Source of the DNA: Vibrio sp. UBA2441
Lineage (GTDB): Bacteria > Pseudomonadota > Gammaproteobacteria > Enterobacterales > Vibrionaceae
Direction: 5' to 3'
NCBI GenBank assembly: GCA_002342685.1
Contig: DDQN01000092.1
Coordinates: forward strand, 46,128-110,127
Length of the DNA: 64,000 nt
The notes below the pieces were generated by a model. The model was not told the origin of the DNA. It made no database searches and was given only the letters and a program-made list of their open reading frames with translations. The position numbers were made by a program, and so were the translations under genes. Positions 18,640 to 28,800 of the stretch are shown here, piece after piece (positions within the stretch are counted from its first letter, which is position 1; every line of letters begins with the position of its first letter).

Positions 18640-18816
18640 TTAACCATGAGTTCCTGGAGGACCCATAAATAGAATTTGCATAAACCAAATCAGAAATCCA
18701 TATCCACTAACAAAAGCCACACTTAATACTGGAAACAGAACAACAGAAATAATTAAGAATGATTTCCATTCCAGAGATCGCTTTATTGACCCATTAGTTT
18801 TTTTAACATTACTCAT
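18640..18816 (-). CDS. torE: TorE, small NapE/TorE-family membrane protein
   Basis: Short gene of 58 residues, reading MSNVKKTNGSIKRSLEWKSF, then a hydrophobic helix at about 20-50, and ending MGPPGTHG. The basic N-terminus, single helix, and GPPGTHG tail are the pattern of the NapE/TorE family, whose genes sit first in tor or nap operons of vibrios and shewanellas. Role unknown; it is presumed to be a small accessory of the respiratory chain. ATG at 18816 is used because the ATG four bases upstream hits a stop after two codons. It lies 41 bases upstream of torC and is the first gene of torECA. Confidence 0.85.
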   Translation of the reverse strand: MSNVKKTNGSIKRSLEWKSFLIISVVLFPVLSVAFVSGYGFLIWFMQILFMGPPGTHG

Positions 18817-19300
18817 ACATTTACCTGCTTTGTAATTAGACCAATTCGGTTAAACATGAAAAACGCCGAATTACTTTTACTTTCTTAACAAAAATTTTAG
18901 CCCACAGAGTTTGTAGGGTTCAATACGAAAGCAGGGGTTAAACCCTTTTATCTACAGGTTTTTTGATGTGGAACGGAGTTGTGTTTGTTTAATGTTTTAT
19001 GTGAAAATTCATTAACAGATGTGAAAAAATAATAACGTTACAAGTCTTCGCTAGATGTTGCAGATGCGTTAACAAAACACCTGGGACTTTGAGTTTTAAT
19101 ACTTACTATTTTGAAAATAATCACCTAAAATTGCCCAGAACCCGAATGTTAATAGATTGTAAATAACAAAACCAGTTCTGCCTAAAAGCTAAGTAATTAT
19201 GGCTGAACTAAGCATCTTGAGGCTACTTAGGTATATAATTCATAACTCAATGCCGTCTAATTTGATATTGACCACAAGAAACATAAACGAGAATAAAACT
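18817..19300. promoter_or_regulatory. Divergent control region between torE and the FetB-like gene
   Basis: 484 bases with no supported gene. It holds the torECA promoter on the minus strand and the promoter of the permease on the plus strand. Two identical 9-mers ATGTGAAAA lie at 18999-19007 and 19019-19027, exactly 20 bases apart. Between them, on the minus strand, CTGTTAATGA (19009-19018) matches the E. coli tor box CTGTTCATAT at 7 of 10 positions. These are candidates for TorR binding. No clean TCATAT motif of the kind seen before torD is present. Confidence 0.4.
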
Positions 19301-20092
19301 ATGCAAGCAGCGATTGATATTTCTTGGCTACAACTTGGATTATTTTCATTAACAATGCTTATTCCAATTAGCCTTAATTACTATTTTAGTCTAGGTATAG
19401 GCCGTGATATATGGGTGTCTTTAGGCCGAATGGGACTTCAGTTGATGCTCGTCGGATTTTATCTTGAGTATGTATTCACTATAAATAGCCTGCTTCTCAA
19501 TCTAATATGGGTCGCTATAATGATCGCTGTCGGTGGAAGTGCCATTATTGGTAAAGCCAACCTTCCAAAACGACCACTCATGTTTCCGGTAACCGCAGGG
19601 CTTATCTGCGGACTAGTCCCAATGCTACTTCTAATCTGTTTCTTTGTAATTCAACCGCAACCATGGTTTAGCGCACAATATTTGATACCAATATCTGGAA
19701 TGTTACTTGGTAATAGCTTAAGCGGTAATATTGTAGCCCTACAAAACTTGTACGGCGCTTTTGAACAAAGAAAAGATGAATATGAAGCAGCTCTTTCGTT
19801 AGGTGCCAGTCCTCAATACGCATCAATCCCATTTGTACGAGCCGCTATGCAAAAAGCCATGGCCCCTATACTCGCCACAATGGCAACTACTGGATTAGTT
19901 ACCCTTCCAGGCATGATGACCGGACAGATACTTGGTGGTGCAAGCCCCATGCTTGCCATTAAATATCAATTGGTTATTTTCATCGCCATATTTGCCATGA
20001 TGAACATCTCCCTGACAATCTGCCTACAATTGAGTGTAAAAAAGACCATCACTAAAGAAGGAAAAGTATTAGTCAATTTTCTCAAAAATTAA
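19301..20092 (+). CDS. FetB-like (UPF0014) ABC transporter permease
   Basis: Inner-membrane protein of 263 residues related to E. coli FetB/YbbM, the permease of the FetAB iron exporter. Multiple hydrophobic helices span the length. Conserved family segments are ISGMLLGNSLSGNIVALQ, the cytoplasmic helix EYEAALSLGASPQYASIPFVRAAM, and LPGMMTGQILGGASP. I chose ATG at 19301 because it gives the usual family length of about 260; in-frame ATGs at 19199 and 19250 would add non-hydrophobic extensions. No FetA-type ATPase adjoins it, so its ATPase partner is missing from the locus. Function in iron or other metal export is inference from the family. Confidence 0.82.
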   Translation: MQAAIDISWLQLGLFSLTMLIPISLNYYFSLGIGRDIWVSLGRMGLQLMLVGFYLEYVFTINSLLLNLIWVAIMIAVGGSAIIGKANLPKRPLMFPVTAGLICGLVPMLLLICFFVIQPQPWFSAQYLIPISGMLLGNSLSGNIVALQNLYGAFEQRKDEYEAALSLGASPQYASIPFVRAAMQKAMAPILATMATTGLVTLPGMMTGQILGGASPMLAIKYQLVIFIAIFAMMNISLTICLQLSVKKTITKEGKVLVNFLKN

Positions 20093-20134
20093 CTTGCACT
20101 TTGCGAGCCCCTGAATTTCTCTAGCTTGTCGTCA

Positions 20135-20159
20135 TTTATCCACAGATATTGTGGATAAA
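20135..20159. repeat. Inverted pair of perfect DnaA-box sequences
   Basis: TTATCCACA (20136-20144) and its inverted copy TGTGGATAA (20150-20158) are separated by GATAT; with flanking T/A the arms are 10 bp. Each arm is a perfect match to the E. coli high-affinity DnaA box. It lies 43 bases after the FetB-like gene and 170 before the next ORF. It is not followed by a T-tract, so it is a poor terminator. It could bind DnaA or be a transcribed hairpin. Confidence 0.55.
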
Positions 20160-20326
20160 CTTAGCATTAAGTGAACTCTCTTTTTGTTTTGTTGAAGCGA
20201 ATCATATACTTCTAACTTTCAATACATCCCATCACAGACATTGTATATTTCTTATGCTAACTTCAGATTATCTCATAGCGAAACAAGACCTCGCTATAGA
20301 CGTGGCTCCAAGGGGGGGATATTAAG

Positions 20327-20524
20327 ATGATGAACATTTATGAACCAATCGAATCTATTAATCTAAACTGTATTCTTTTAACTGAGGAAGGGGATGAGCG
20401 TAACTGGTTTAAAGAGCTACCGTTTATATTGAATGAAATGGACGCTGAAGAACAGGCTCCCACTTCTTTTTGCCCAAAGACTAACCAGATCATCGATATA
20501 GCTACACTTAAGTATCATGCGTAA
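20327..20524 (+). CDS. Small hypothetical protein (65 residues)
   Basis: Not recognised. A short acidic soluble protein with no signal peptide or helix-length hydrophobic run; notable text is EEGDERNWFKELPFILNEMDAEEQAP and a single Cys in SFCPKTNQII. Support for being real: an AGGGGGGG stretch ends 9 bases before the ATG, an exceptionally strong ribosome-binding site, and it stands alone in a 580-base gap between two real genes. A second ATG follows immediately, so the start could be either. It is followed by no terminator of its own on the plus strand. No function can be assigned. Confidence 0.5.
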   Translation: MMNIYEPIESINLNCILLTEEGDERNWFKELPFILNEMDAEEQAPTSFCPKTNQIIDIATLKYHA

Positions 20525-20598
20525 ATTGCAGGTTTAGTCGCCGAAGAACGATAGTCACAGCGGTTGATCATCTATTAACGGTTCAATTAATATTAAAA

Positions 20599-20622
20599 AG
20601 CCAGCGCATGTTTACGCTGGCT
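20599..20622 (-). terminator. Terminator of the coiled-coil lipoprotein gene
   Basis: Perfect 8-bp stem AGCCAGCG / CGCTGGCT, loop CATGTTTA. On the minus strand it is followed by TTTTTAATATT, 55 bases past the lipoprotein stop. Confidence 0.85.
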
Positions 20623-20676
20623 AATACATTGCGGCTTTTCGAGATTGTTGCATCTCTTCACCGTCGTCTTTATGAA

Positions 20677-22032
20677 TTACAGAGAAATCACTTTTTCTAC
20701 ACCAGAAGTTTCTGTTAGCGGAGTAGTTTGAACCGAATCGGTACTTGGCGATATATTATCTTTAACTGCTGCCGCGGTAGCTCCTTTAAGATTTGTACTC
20801 TCTAACGTAGCCGCCACCTTTTGTGAGTTAATTAGCGCCTGAGCTTTAAAAGAAGCAACTAAAGTTTCCAGCTGCATAACTTGTACTCTATTTTTCTCTA
20901 GCTGCTCCGCCAAATTTCCTTTTTCAATTTGAACTTGAGCGATAATTTTCAACTGCTGTGTCATTTCTTGTTGCTGTTTTGCAATCTGCTCTTTTAGCTG
21001 CTCATGCAATTTATCTTTTTCAGTAAGAACACTTGTCGATTCGCTTTTGGTTAATTCGATACTGGCCACAATCTTTTCTGCCTGAACACGAAGAGACTTA
21101 TTGCGATAATCTTCTCCATTCACCGATTGTGATATTGACAGTAGTTTATTTTCAAACGTAAGTACTATTGGTTCGAATTTTTCTCTTTCTACGCTCGACA
21201 ACAACCTGACTTCACTGGCGATATTTCGAACATGATTAAGTTCAAACTTCGCATCAGAAACGGCTTCTTCGATAATGGTTAACTCTCTAGTATTGGCTTT
21301 AACCACTTGTTCTGCTGACCTGATTTCTGCTTTTGCTTTTGCAAAGCTTATCGCGGCGATATCATCAAAGTTTTCGCTGCGCAGCTTAGAGAGCTCATTT
21401 TTTATCGGGAAAACAAATTGCTTAAGCACCACTTTTGTTTCTAATTCTTTCGCCTTGTTTAGAAATACCACTTGCGCCGTTTGCGCATCTTCAAGCTCGG
21501 TATCTTCCACTGCTTTGTATAACTTTACATAAGACTTTTCCAAATACTGATAATCCGTGGGATAAACTTTTACAGCACCAATTTGGTTTAAATAGGCCAT
21601 TTGCGCCTGAGAGTCAGAAAGCACTTCGTCGGCAACAATTTTTAAATCTAAAAGCCTGTTATAGCTTTCCTGTACAATACTTATATTATCATCAAACACT
21701 TCCGAGTAACTTCCCGACGAAAAGATGGAATAGCTCTTGGTTGTCTTTGCTGGGTCTACTGCAATCTCTTGATAAATCTCAACCGCATCTTCCCACGCGC
21801 TAAGTAAATCCGAATAATTATCTTTTGAATAAATTTTTAAATCAGCACTATTTTTAAGTTTGCCTAACCATAAATCATATTCTTCCTTGGCCAATTCATA
21901 TTGATGATATGCATTATCCTGGCTAGATTCTTGTTGATTTGTTGATATTTCTTTTACTGTATCACTGGTACTCTGGCACCCCATCACGCTTAGTAGCACA
22001 CTTATTGCCACCGCTACTTTCAACTTCTTCAT
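20677..22032 (-). CDS. Uncharacterised coiled-coil lipoprotein
   Basis: Not recognised beyond its architecture. 451 residues from ATG at 22032 (upstream GAGAG; an in-frame ATG at 22047 would add MCESG before the signal). The lipoprotein signal ends LLSVMGC with Cys at residue 19, followed by QSTS, so outer-membrane sorting is likely. The body is strongly helical: repeated heptad-like segments at about 150-330, then a long Gln/Lys/Glu-rich coiled coil (about 340-400, e.g. LKEQIAKQQQEMTQQLKII), and a Ser/Thr-rich tail. No enzyme motif is visible. Monocistronic with a good terminator. A periplasmic structural or tethering role is a guess. Confidence 0.7.
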   Translation of the reverse strand: MKKLKVAVAISVLLSVMGCQSTSDTVKEISTNQQESSQDNAYHQYELAKEEYDLWLGKLKNSADLKIYSKDNYSDLLSAWEDAVEIYQEIAVDPAKTTKSYSIFSSGSYSEVFDDNISIVQESYNRLLDLKIVADEVLSDSQAQMAYLNQIGAVKVYPTDYQYLEKSYVKLYKAVEDTELEDAQTAQVVFLNKAKELETKVVLKQFVFPIKNELSKLRSENFDDIAAISFAKAKAEIRSAEQVVKANTRELTIIEEAVSDAKFELNHVRNIASEVRLLSSVEREKFEPIVLTFENKLLSISQSVNGEDYRNKSLRVQAEKIVASIELTKSESTSVLTEKDKLHEQLKEQIAKQQQEMTQQLKIIAQVQIEKGNLAEQLEKNRVQVMQLETLVASFKAQALINSQKVAATLESTNLKGATAAAVKDNISPSTDSVQTTPLTETSGVEKVISL

Positions 22033-22447
22033 ACCACTCTCACACATCGTAACAATCTATTAATAAAAGAAAAACCTTCAAGCATTCTATCAATGACTCA
22101 GAACAATTGACAAAGAATTTCGATCAAAAACAATAATAAGCAGAAATTTCAACTAATACTTTTAGATTTTATTCTCGGTTAAAGTAATCGATTTCCCTTG
22201 AAAACAACCAACAGATTAAAATAAGACATTAAAATTCAATTACTGACAATAATATCGTTATAAATAAAGCGTACGCAAGTTACGGGCGAGCTAAATACGA
22301 AATGATAGTTTTCACTATAGATTCTCTAGCTTCCTGTGTTAAATCTAACCAATTTCATCCGAGATAACAGTTCTGCAAATTGTTGCTTGTCGACATGGAT
22401 ATTGCGATTTAAGGTTTGGTATAAATAAGTATTCAAAGGGATAAAAC
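22033..22447. other. Intergenic region, divergent promoters
   Basis: 415 AT-rich bases between the lipoprotein gene and the TIGR02647 gene. It should carry promoters for both. I find no convincing small ORF, RNA fold or repeat in it. Confidence 0.4.
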
Positions 22448-22681
22448 ATGAAATATACCCAAGTTCAAATTGAAGACCTTAATCTTCTTTTACAATTCGA
22501 CATCAGCAGTGCGGCTACTGGTATTAAAGTTCGTCAGGATGCAGCTCAGGAATCTCAAGATGCTGTACAAAGACTTTTCCAAAAAGGTTTATGTACACTT
22601 CCCGATGGTGGCTACCTTACTGACGAAGGTATCGAAGTCGCTGAACGCGCAGACAAGCTGTTAAGAGTTTTGTTGGCATAA
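22448..22681 (+). CDS. TIGR02647 family conserved protein
   Basis: Small soluble protein, 77 residues, matching the conserved TIGR02647 pattern: an N-terminal helix (EDLNLLLQFDISSAATGIKVRQDA), a helix with a Arg-Leu core (AVQRLFQKGL), then CTLPDGGYLTDEGIEVAERA. The fold looks like a small winged-helix or dimerisation domain but no function is known to me. AAAGGGA lies 8 bases upstream of the ATG. Four bases separate it from the next gene, so the two form a small operon. Confidence 0.8.
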   Translation: MKYTQVQIEDLNLLLQFDISSAATGIKVRQDAAQESQDAVQRLFQKGLCTLPDGGYLTDEGIEVAERADKLLRVLLA

Positions 22682-22685
22682 CTCT

Positions 22686-23531
22686 ATGTCATCCACACTT
22701 ATTGTAGGGGCTGGCTGGCTAGGCCAGCCTCTCGCTCATAGCTTGTTAAAACACAATCACAGTGTATGGGTAACGAAAACATCAAGTCAGGGAGTTGAAG
22801 AGATACAATTGACTGGGCTTAAAGCGCTAGAGCTTCAGTTACCATTGCTTCCCTCTGAACAACAAACGTTTACTAAGCTGATCTCTGACAGCAAGATTAC
22901 GACCTTAATTGGATGCTTCCCTCCCGGTTTCCGGGCAGGAAATGGTGATCGGTACGCAAGGCAGTGGGCGTCGTTAATCCGCGCCGTTCAGCACTCTTCG
23001 GTAAATAAAGTTATTATGGTTAGCTCAACCACTGTCTATCCAGACGTCGATAGTTGCCTGACCGAGCTTGACGCCTCTCTGGCGCTTGCAAGTGACAATG
23101 CATGTTTCTCAGACAATGCACGTGTCATGTTAAAGGCAGAACAGTCCCTGATAGATTCTGGTCTTAACTATGTCATCATACGTTGTGCAGGGTTGTTCGG
23201 TCCTCAGCGACATCCCGCACGTTTTGTTAATAAGTTAAAAACAGTTAGTACCGTTGCACCGGCCAATATGCTCCACCTGCACGACGCCATCGGAATAATA
23301 GAGTTTTCTCATGCACAATTAAGCAACCAGATCATAAACGCCGCCTCACCGACATTCATCAGCAAAGCTGATTTCTATCAGGCAGCGATAGACAGTGCTG
23401 AAGATGATTCTTTAACCTTGCCTGAAAAATCAGACAAAGCAGGAAAACAAATTTCCGCACAAAAAGTCTCATCATTGGGATATAAGTTTACGTTTGAAAG
23501 TGCTAAGAAAGGGCTTTTTCACTGTCGGTAG
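22686..23531 (+). CDS. NAD(P)-binding epimerase-like protein (extended SDR, YeeZ-like)
   Basis: Rossmann-fold protein of 281 residues of the extended short-chain dehydrogenase type. The N-terminal dinucleotide-binding motif is GAGWLG at residues 8-13, in VGAGWLGQPLAHSLL. The YxxxK-type catalytic region is not canonical: I see SSTTVYPDVDS where a Tyr would follow the catalytic Ser/Thr stretch, and ARVMLKAEQSL farther on. Best described as related to E. coli YeeZ; substrate unknown. Downstream of the TIGR02647 gene with a 4-base gap, ending at a strong bidirectional terminator. Confidence 0.75.
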   Translation: MSSTLIVGAGWLGQPLAHSLLKHNHSVWVTKTSSQGVEEIQLTGLKALELQLPLLPSEQQTFTKLISDSKITTLIGCFPPGFRAGNGDRYARQWASLIRAVQHSSVNKVIMVSSTTVYPDVDSCLTELDASLALASDNACFSDNARVMLKAEQSLIDSGLNYVIIRCAGLFGPQRHPARFVNKLKTVSTVAPANMLHLHDAIGIIEFSHAQLSNQIINAASPTFISKADFYQAAIDSAEDDSLTLPEKSDKAGKQISAQKVSSLGYKFTFESAKKGLFHCR

Positions 23532-23573
23532 TCAAACCCTAGCTTTGGTAAAATAGAACCGCTGAAATGGTAT

Positions 23574-23611
23574 AAAAAACCGCCATTGAGTTGACTCAAT
23601 GGCGGTTTTTT
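23574..23611. terminator. Bidirectional terminator between the epimerase gene and mukB
   Basis: A-run, 14-bp stem AACCGCCATTGAGT / ACTCAATGGCGGTT, then a T-run on either strand. It ends both converging transcripts. Confidence 0.93.
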
Positions 23612-23665
23612 CATCTAGTTAAGCGTTACAGCCTTACTTTAGACCCATACTAGGATACATGACTT

Positions 23666-26600
23666 CTAGGCAGGCAAAGCCTCTTGCTCAGTTGGCTGTT
23701 GAATCTGGTTACCCTGACCGAACCCCCTAAGGCCGACCACATGAACATGTTCATGGTCTTTAAATATCTTTCGCACCAATTTGTACGTTGTTCCTTTTTC
23801 CGGACTGATGTTTTCTGGTGCCGCAATAAGCAACTGCATATCAAGGCGATCACACAATTCAAACAGTGTAGAAATTGACTTGCTGTCCAACCGGGCCGCT
23901 TCATCTAAGAACAACAGGCGGCACGGAACAATATCCTTACTTCTTAGGCGGCGTGACTCTTCTTCCCAGCTTTGGATCACCATAAGTAAAATTGACTGAC
24001 CTGTACCTATGGCCTCACCCGTAGATAAAGCACCAGATTCAGCCTGTAACCAACCATCAGTACCACGATTCACTTCGACACTCAATTCAAGGTAGTTGCG
24101 GTAATCAAGTAGCTCTTCACCTAATATTTGAGGAGAGCGCTGTCCCATATCAATATGAGGGTTAACTCTTTGGAACAGCTTAGCCATCGCTTCAGAGAAA
24201 GTAATCCTATTGCTTTCAAATAGATCTTTATGCAATTCCTGTTGCTCTACCAACCCACTCAGCAATATTTGGTGACTCTCGCGAATATTCACATTTAGAC
24301 GAACCCCATTCACCTGACCGAAATTGATATTGGACAGACCTTGGTTTAGCATTCGAATACGGTTTTGTTCCCGCAAAATGGTTTTGTTTATAATACTTGC
24401 TACCGATTCTGAACTGATGGCTAATCGGTTTTCTCGTTGAGTAAGTTCCTCAGTTAAGCGAGCCAGCTCAATTTCCATTTCTTCAATCGCTTCAACAGGA
24501 TCATCGGTATGAATAATGTCATGACGAATTCGTTGTCGAAGATGCTGATAGACAGAAATATAGAACAGCACTTTACGTTCCGGATGAGCTGTATCTTCAG
24601 AAGCTCTAAGGGTATCTCGCAGATCTTGATGCTGTGCGACGGCTATCCTTAATGCGCCCAAAGATTTATCTGACATTGAACGTAATTCACCCGGAGTCTT
24701 ATATGCCAGTTCGCGGCGATAGAGCCGTCGCTGAACATCATGCTCTTTTGCCAGATGAAGTACCTCGCACCAACCAGACTTTGAAAGCACCACAAGAGAT
24801 CTTAGTTCCCGATACGCTTTATATACTTTTTTAGCTGTCTTAGTGAGCGCTTTTATTTCAAGCTCAGTAGCCGTTACTTCTTTTTCATAGCTACTCTTCT
24901 GCGCACGGGATGTGACCAGTTGTTCCTGAAGCTGCTGTTTACGCAACACCGCCCTGTCTTTTGTGCTGTTATCAGCATTGACACCGAATTCTTGCAACTC
25001 GGTTTTAAATTCCTGTATCGTTTCTGACTTGGCCTGATAAGCCGTCTTCAAAGAGGCAAGCAGTTGATTATACTGATTTGCTTGCCCCTGAATGGTTTTT
25101 AAAGCCTGTCGATGATTGCCGCGTGAAGCCTCAGCAACGACAAGTTTTTCTTTTAGCTGCTCACTCAGTTCATTACTCTTATCCAATAAACTCACTGAAT
25201 CAGCATAAGAAAAGTGGTGACGACGTTCATACAAATCTTCAAGCGCAAACAAGATACCTTTGAACGTTTTTAATTCTTGATCGATACGTTGGTAGTCTTG
25301 TTTCAAGTCACCCGCTTGCTGCGGGTCTACTTCCAATGCACCGGATATTCCTTGCAGTTCATCAATTGCCTTTTTATTCAAAGAGGCAAATTGTTTCTGC
25401 GTCGCTAATTGAACCAACTTATCTTCCAGATCATCGCATCTTTCTTGCAACGTTCCGTCTTCATAAAATCGAAACATTGGCGAAAATTTATCTAGCTGAG
25501 AGATCGCCTGTTTGCTTGTTGTGATCTGAGATTTATAGTGTTGCTCTTGCTGCTCAAGATCGTTTAGCTCTTTAATAGCTCTGCTATTCTCTAGGTTAAT
25601 CACTTTTAACGCTTGCTCAGGGTCATGGTTAAATGCAACCGAAATATGCAGAGATACGAATTGACTAAAGCTATGGTAGAGTCGCTGTGCTTTTTGCGCG
25701 TCAAATGCCGCTTTGGCGTACTGCTCGACAATGTCGTCTTTGTCTAAGCGAAGTCGTTCTAATCGGTCCTCCTTTGCTGCTCTGCCAAATAATGACTTAG
25801 CCGGTATTGGAGAGTACCTGAGTTGACGAGCACTATATTGAATACACACAGCCCCCTTAAGCTCTTCGACATCAAATGAGCTGTCATCAAACGCGTCAAC
25901 ATTACCTTCTATAAGGTATAAGTCTTCCGGGCAATCACCTATCTCTGTCAGCTTTTCTTTTATCTCAGCAATGTTAGACACTACAATGGCATGACGAGCC
26001 GGACCATACATGGCACTAAAATACGGCGCATCCAACAGGGTAATATCATCGTATATTTCTGAGAGTAATGTTCCGCCTAAGAAATTGGCGATGTCTTTCA
26101 GGCGCGGGTCATGTGACCCTCCTGGGGAGGCCAAGTGCTCGATTTCAGCATCGATGCTTTCCCGTCTAAGAGCAAATTTATCTTTTGCAGATGACAGATG
26201 CTTTTCCGTTTGTGAGACTATTTGCATCTGCTGCATAACTGATTGAGCATTATTTAAAGCAACACCGCTCTGTTCCTCTAAAGTGGATAATGCATCGTTC
26301 GCTTCTATCCAGCCCGGAGCTAATTTTTGTAGTCTGGCAACCTCACTACTCTGCTCCTGAACCTCTCGCTGCTTAGTGTTACGAGAGTCTCTTAGACGTT
26401 CCCGCTCCAGTTCAACTGACTCAATAAGATAACTATGCTGTTCTCTTTCTTGCTCAATTGCATTGGCATCAGACAAATGCGTTCCATGCGCTTTTTTATA
26501 GGCGTTAAAAAGTTGCTGCGCTTGTTTCTGCGTCTCTAGGTCGCGCTTTGAATCACGATACTGGGCCTGCCACTGCGATTCATTCGCCAATATCGATTCA

Positions 26601-28123
26601 GCATTTCGAAGCTGTTGTATAAGCTGTTTAGCCCGGACATTAACTTCATCCCTTCCGACAGGGCCTGCAATACCAGAAACCAGAGCTAAACCTTGTTCGA
26701 ATTGCTCAATAGCTGCATTCGATATGTCTAGTTTATGTTTCAGCTCTAGCAATAGCAGAGTTTTTTCTTTTTCGAGTCGCTTGTAGTCGCTCACTACGCG
26801 ATGGGCATTTTCCGCCGTCAGATCATTGTCGCCAGTCAACACTATGGCTTTATCTAATGCATGTAGTGCTTGTTGGTACTGAAGAGCTCTTGTCTGTTGT
26901 ACATCCAATGCTTGTTGATAGTCAGCTAGCTGAGACTTAAGGCTGTCCACTTCTTCTTCGGCATTAGTGGTCAAGTCTTCAAGCATCAAGACTTGCTCTT
27001 GTGCCTCTTCTACCACCATTATCTGCTCTTCAAGCCTTTCATTGATGGCTTCCAGATCATCCTGATAGCGATCCACTTTTTCTTGTTGTCTAATCGCATT
27101 CTCAACCAACTGCAAATGATCAGATGCCGCCTGATGATCTTGTTCAAGACTGGCTTCTTGTTGCAAAAGAGCAGACAGAGCTTCCTGAATCTGGTTGATC
27201 TGCTTGCTTTGTACTGTTAATTCGGTTTTTGACGAAAAAAGTGTGCCACGAAGACTCATGGCTTGTTCAAGTTTCTCTTTTCGACTATTGGCATGACGCA
27301 TATAATCAGCGGCAACATAATTTGTCGATTCCGTCAGCAAATTCTTGAATAAGTCTCTATCCGTCTGGGTATTTTTTATCGCTTCTAATGTAAGGCGATT
27401 TTCCCGCAGCGCTGATTCCATATCCTGAAATGCTTTCTTTACTCCGCCATTTTGCGGTAATAGGTAATCACGCAACGAACGGGTAATAGCACTTGAGATA
27501 CCTCCGTATAATGACGCTTCAATCAACCGATAGAACTTAGAGCGGTCACCGCTGTTTCTTAGTTTTTTAGGTAAAACACCCATATCAAACATTTGCGAAT
27601 GATAGTCGGCAACGGAGTTAAACGCTTTAAATTGCACTCCTTCTATCTCAGATACAACCTGTTTTACCTGATTAATTTGCCTGACTTTTGCCTGCCCTTC
27701 CGAGACCGTTTCTATTAGTACATCGGTGGGTTTCAAGTGACTTGGCAGACCTTGAATAACAAAAGGCTTTATATCAACTTTTTTATCCCGGCCAGCAACT
27801 TGTTGTAATCTGACAGCAAAAAGTAATCTTTGGTTACGAGAGTTGACAACATCAAGAGCAGCAAAGCAAACACCGGGCTGTAACTTACCAAACAAACCTT
27901 TATCGCGAGATGCCTGAGAGCTACCAGCTTCGGTTGTATTTCTAAAATGCAGGAGACTTTGATCTGGAATTAGCGCAGTAATAAAAGCCGCCATCGTTGT
28001 CGACTTACCCGCACCGTTACCACCGGAAAGTGTTGTCACCAAACCATCGATATCGAACGTTCTAGCAAAAAAACCATTCCAGTTGATCATGGTTAGTGAT
28101 TGATATTTACCTCTTTCAATCAT
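23666..28123 (-). CDS. mukB: Chromosome partition protein MukB (SMC-like condensin ATPase)
   Basis: Core subunit of the MukBEF condensin that compacts and segregates the chromosome. 1485 residues, the usual size. The N-terminal ATPase head has Walker [10 protein letters not shown] (34-42). Two long coiled-coil arms flank a central hinge near residues 650-780 ([30 protein letters not shown] text). The C-terminal head has the ABC signature [10 protein letters not shown] and Walker [12 protein letters not shown]. The start overlaps the mukE stop (ATGA). Last gene of cmoM-mukF-mukE-mukB. Confidence 0.97.
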   Translation of the reverse strand: MIERGKYQSLTMINWNGFFARTFDIDGLVTTLSGGNGAGKSTTMAAFITALIPDQSLLHFRNTTEAGSSQASRDKGLFGKLQPGVCFAALDVVNSRNQRLLFAVRLQQVAGRDKKVDIKPFVIQGLPSHLKPTDVLIETVSEGQAKVRQINQVKQVVSEIEGVQFKAFNSVADYHSQMFDMGVLPKKLRNSGDRSKFYRLIEASLYGGISSAITRSLRDYLLPQNGGVKKAFQDMESALRENRLTLEAIKNTQTDRDLFKNLLTESTNYVAADYMRHANSRKEKLEQAMSLRGTLFSSKTELTVQSKQINQIQEALSALLQQEASLEQDHQAASDHLQLVENAIRQQEKVDRYQDDLEAINERLEEQIMVVEEAQEQVLMLEDLTTNAEEEVDSLKSQLADYQQALDVQQTRALQYQQALHALDKAIVLTGDNDLTAENAHRVVSDYKRLEKEKTLLLLELKHKLDISNAAIEQFEQGLALVSGIAGPVGRDEVNVRAKQLIQQLRNAESILANESQWQAQYRDSKRDLETQKQAQQLFNAYKKAHGTHLSDANAIEQEREQHSYLIESVELERERLRDSRNTKQREVQEQSSEVARLQKLAPGWIEANDALSTLEEQSGVALNNAQSVMQQMQIVSQTEKHLSSAKDKFALRRESIDAEIEHLASPGGSHDPRLKDIANFLGGTLLSEIYDDITLLDAPYFSAMYGPARHAIVVSNIAEIKEKLTEIGDCPEDLYLIEGNVDAFDDSSFDVEELKGAVCIQYSARQLRYSPIPAKSLFGRAAKEDRLERLRLDKDDIVEQYAKAAFDAQKAQRLYHSFSQFVSLHISVAFNHDPEQALKVINLENSRAIKELNDLEQQEQHYKSQITTSKQAISQLDKFSPMFRFYEDGTLQERCDDLEDKLVQLATQKQFASLNKKAIDELQGISGALEVDPQQAGDLKQDYQRIDQELKTFKGILFALEDLYERRHHFSYADSVSLLDKSNELSEQLKEKLVVAEASRGNHRQALKTIQGQANQYNQLLASLKTAYQAKSETIQEFKTELQEFGVNADNSTKDRAVLRKQQLQEQLVTSRAQKSSYEKEVTATELEIKALTKTAKKVYKAYRELRSLVVLSKSGWCEVLHLAKEHDVQRRLYRRELAYKTPGELRSMSDKSLGALRIAVAQHQDLRDTLRASEDTAHPERKVLFYISVYQHLRQRIRHDIIHTDDPVEAIEEMEIELARLTEELTQRENRLAISSESVASIINKTILREQNRIRMLNQGLSNINFGQVNGVRLNVNIRESHQILLSGLVEQQELHKDLFESNRITFSEAMAKLFQRVNPHIDMGQRSPQILGEELLDYRNYLELSVEVNRGTDGWLQAESGALSTGEAIGTGQSILLMVIQSWEEESRRLRSKDIVPCRLLFLDEAARLDSKSISTLFELCDRLDMQLLIAAPENISPEKGTTYKLVRKIFKDHEHVHVVGLRGFGQGNQIQQPTEQEALPA

Positions 28124-28800
28124 GCGATTGCCTCTTGCTCATTATTCTCAGTTTCTTCATTTTTATCTACAACGGCTTCTCCATCTCTGATTAGACGCCG
28201 TTGTGCTTCCCTAATATCGTCGCCTAACCGTACGTCTGCACCGAACCTAAATACGGCCTCACTAATAGTAAAGCTGCCTTCTTCACCCACAGAGATAATC
28301 ATACCCAGTCGCTTTAAGCGGCGTAACGACGTCCTTACTTTCTCGAACAGTTTTTCTTTGTCCAAATCCGAGCCTGTTGAACGATGTGTCGCTAACTTAA
28401 TTAGCTTTTTTTCGTCCGCAATCGTCAACAGCTCTTCATGCAATTCTAAATAAGTAAATATCCCTTCATGTGCCAACCTTTCTGGGCTTAGGTACATGAA
28501 ACACAGTACTTTACCGACCAACATATCCAGCTCTGAAAGCACACTTCGCCCTATGAGCGAAGTGGATCTTGGTCGCAAATAAAAAAAGCCTTCTGGTGCT
28601 TTAATCAGTTCTGTATTGTACCGTTGATAAAATAGAGCCAATTCGGCTTCAAAATCGCTTAGAAGAGCGTAATTATCTAGATCCTCAGTAGAGATATGAC
28701 GCCCAGTTCTTAGTGCACTGTCCAGTGCAGGGAATAGAGGATTGGAAATGGCTTTTGCCAGATTTTCTGACATGTATTCATCAAAATTTGTCGATGACAT
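28120..28800 (-). CDS. mukE: Chromosome partition protein MukE
   Basis: Winged-helix (kite-type) subunit of MukBEF, 226 residues from ATG at 28800. That start gives [10 protein letters not shown], matching the E. coli N-terminus, and it lies inside the last 20 bases of mukF; an in-frame start at 28899 is rejected because it would overlap mukF by 119 bases. Highly conserved text: [52 protein letters not shown] and [12 protein letters not shown]. It bridges MukF and the MukB heads and binds DNA. Overlap with both neighbours indicates coupling and stoichiometric expression. Confidence 0.96.
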   Translation of the reverse strand: MSSTNFDEYMSENLAKAISNPLFPALDSALRTGRHISTEDLDNYALLSDFEAELALFYQRYNTELIKAPEGFFYLRPRSTSLIGRSVLSELDMLVGKVLCFMYLSPERLAHEGIFTYLELHEELLTIADEKKLIKLATHRSTGSDLDKEKLFEKVRTSLRRLKRLGMIISVGEEGSFTISEAVFRFGADVRLGDDIREAQRRLIRDGEAVVDKNEETENNEQEAIA

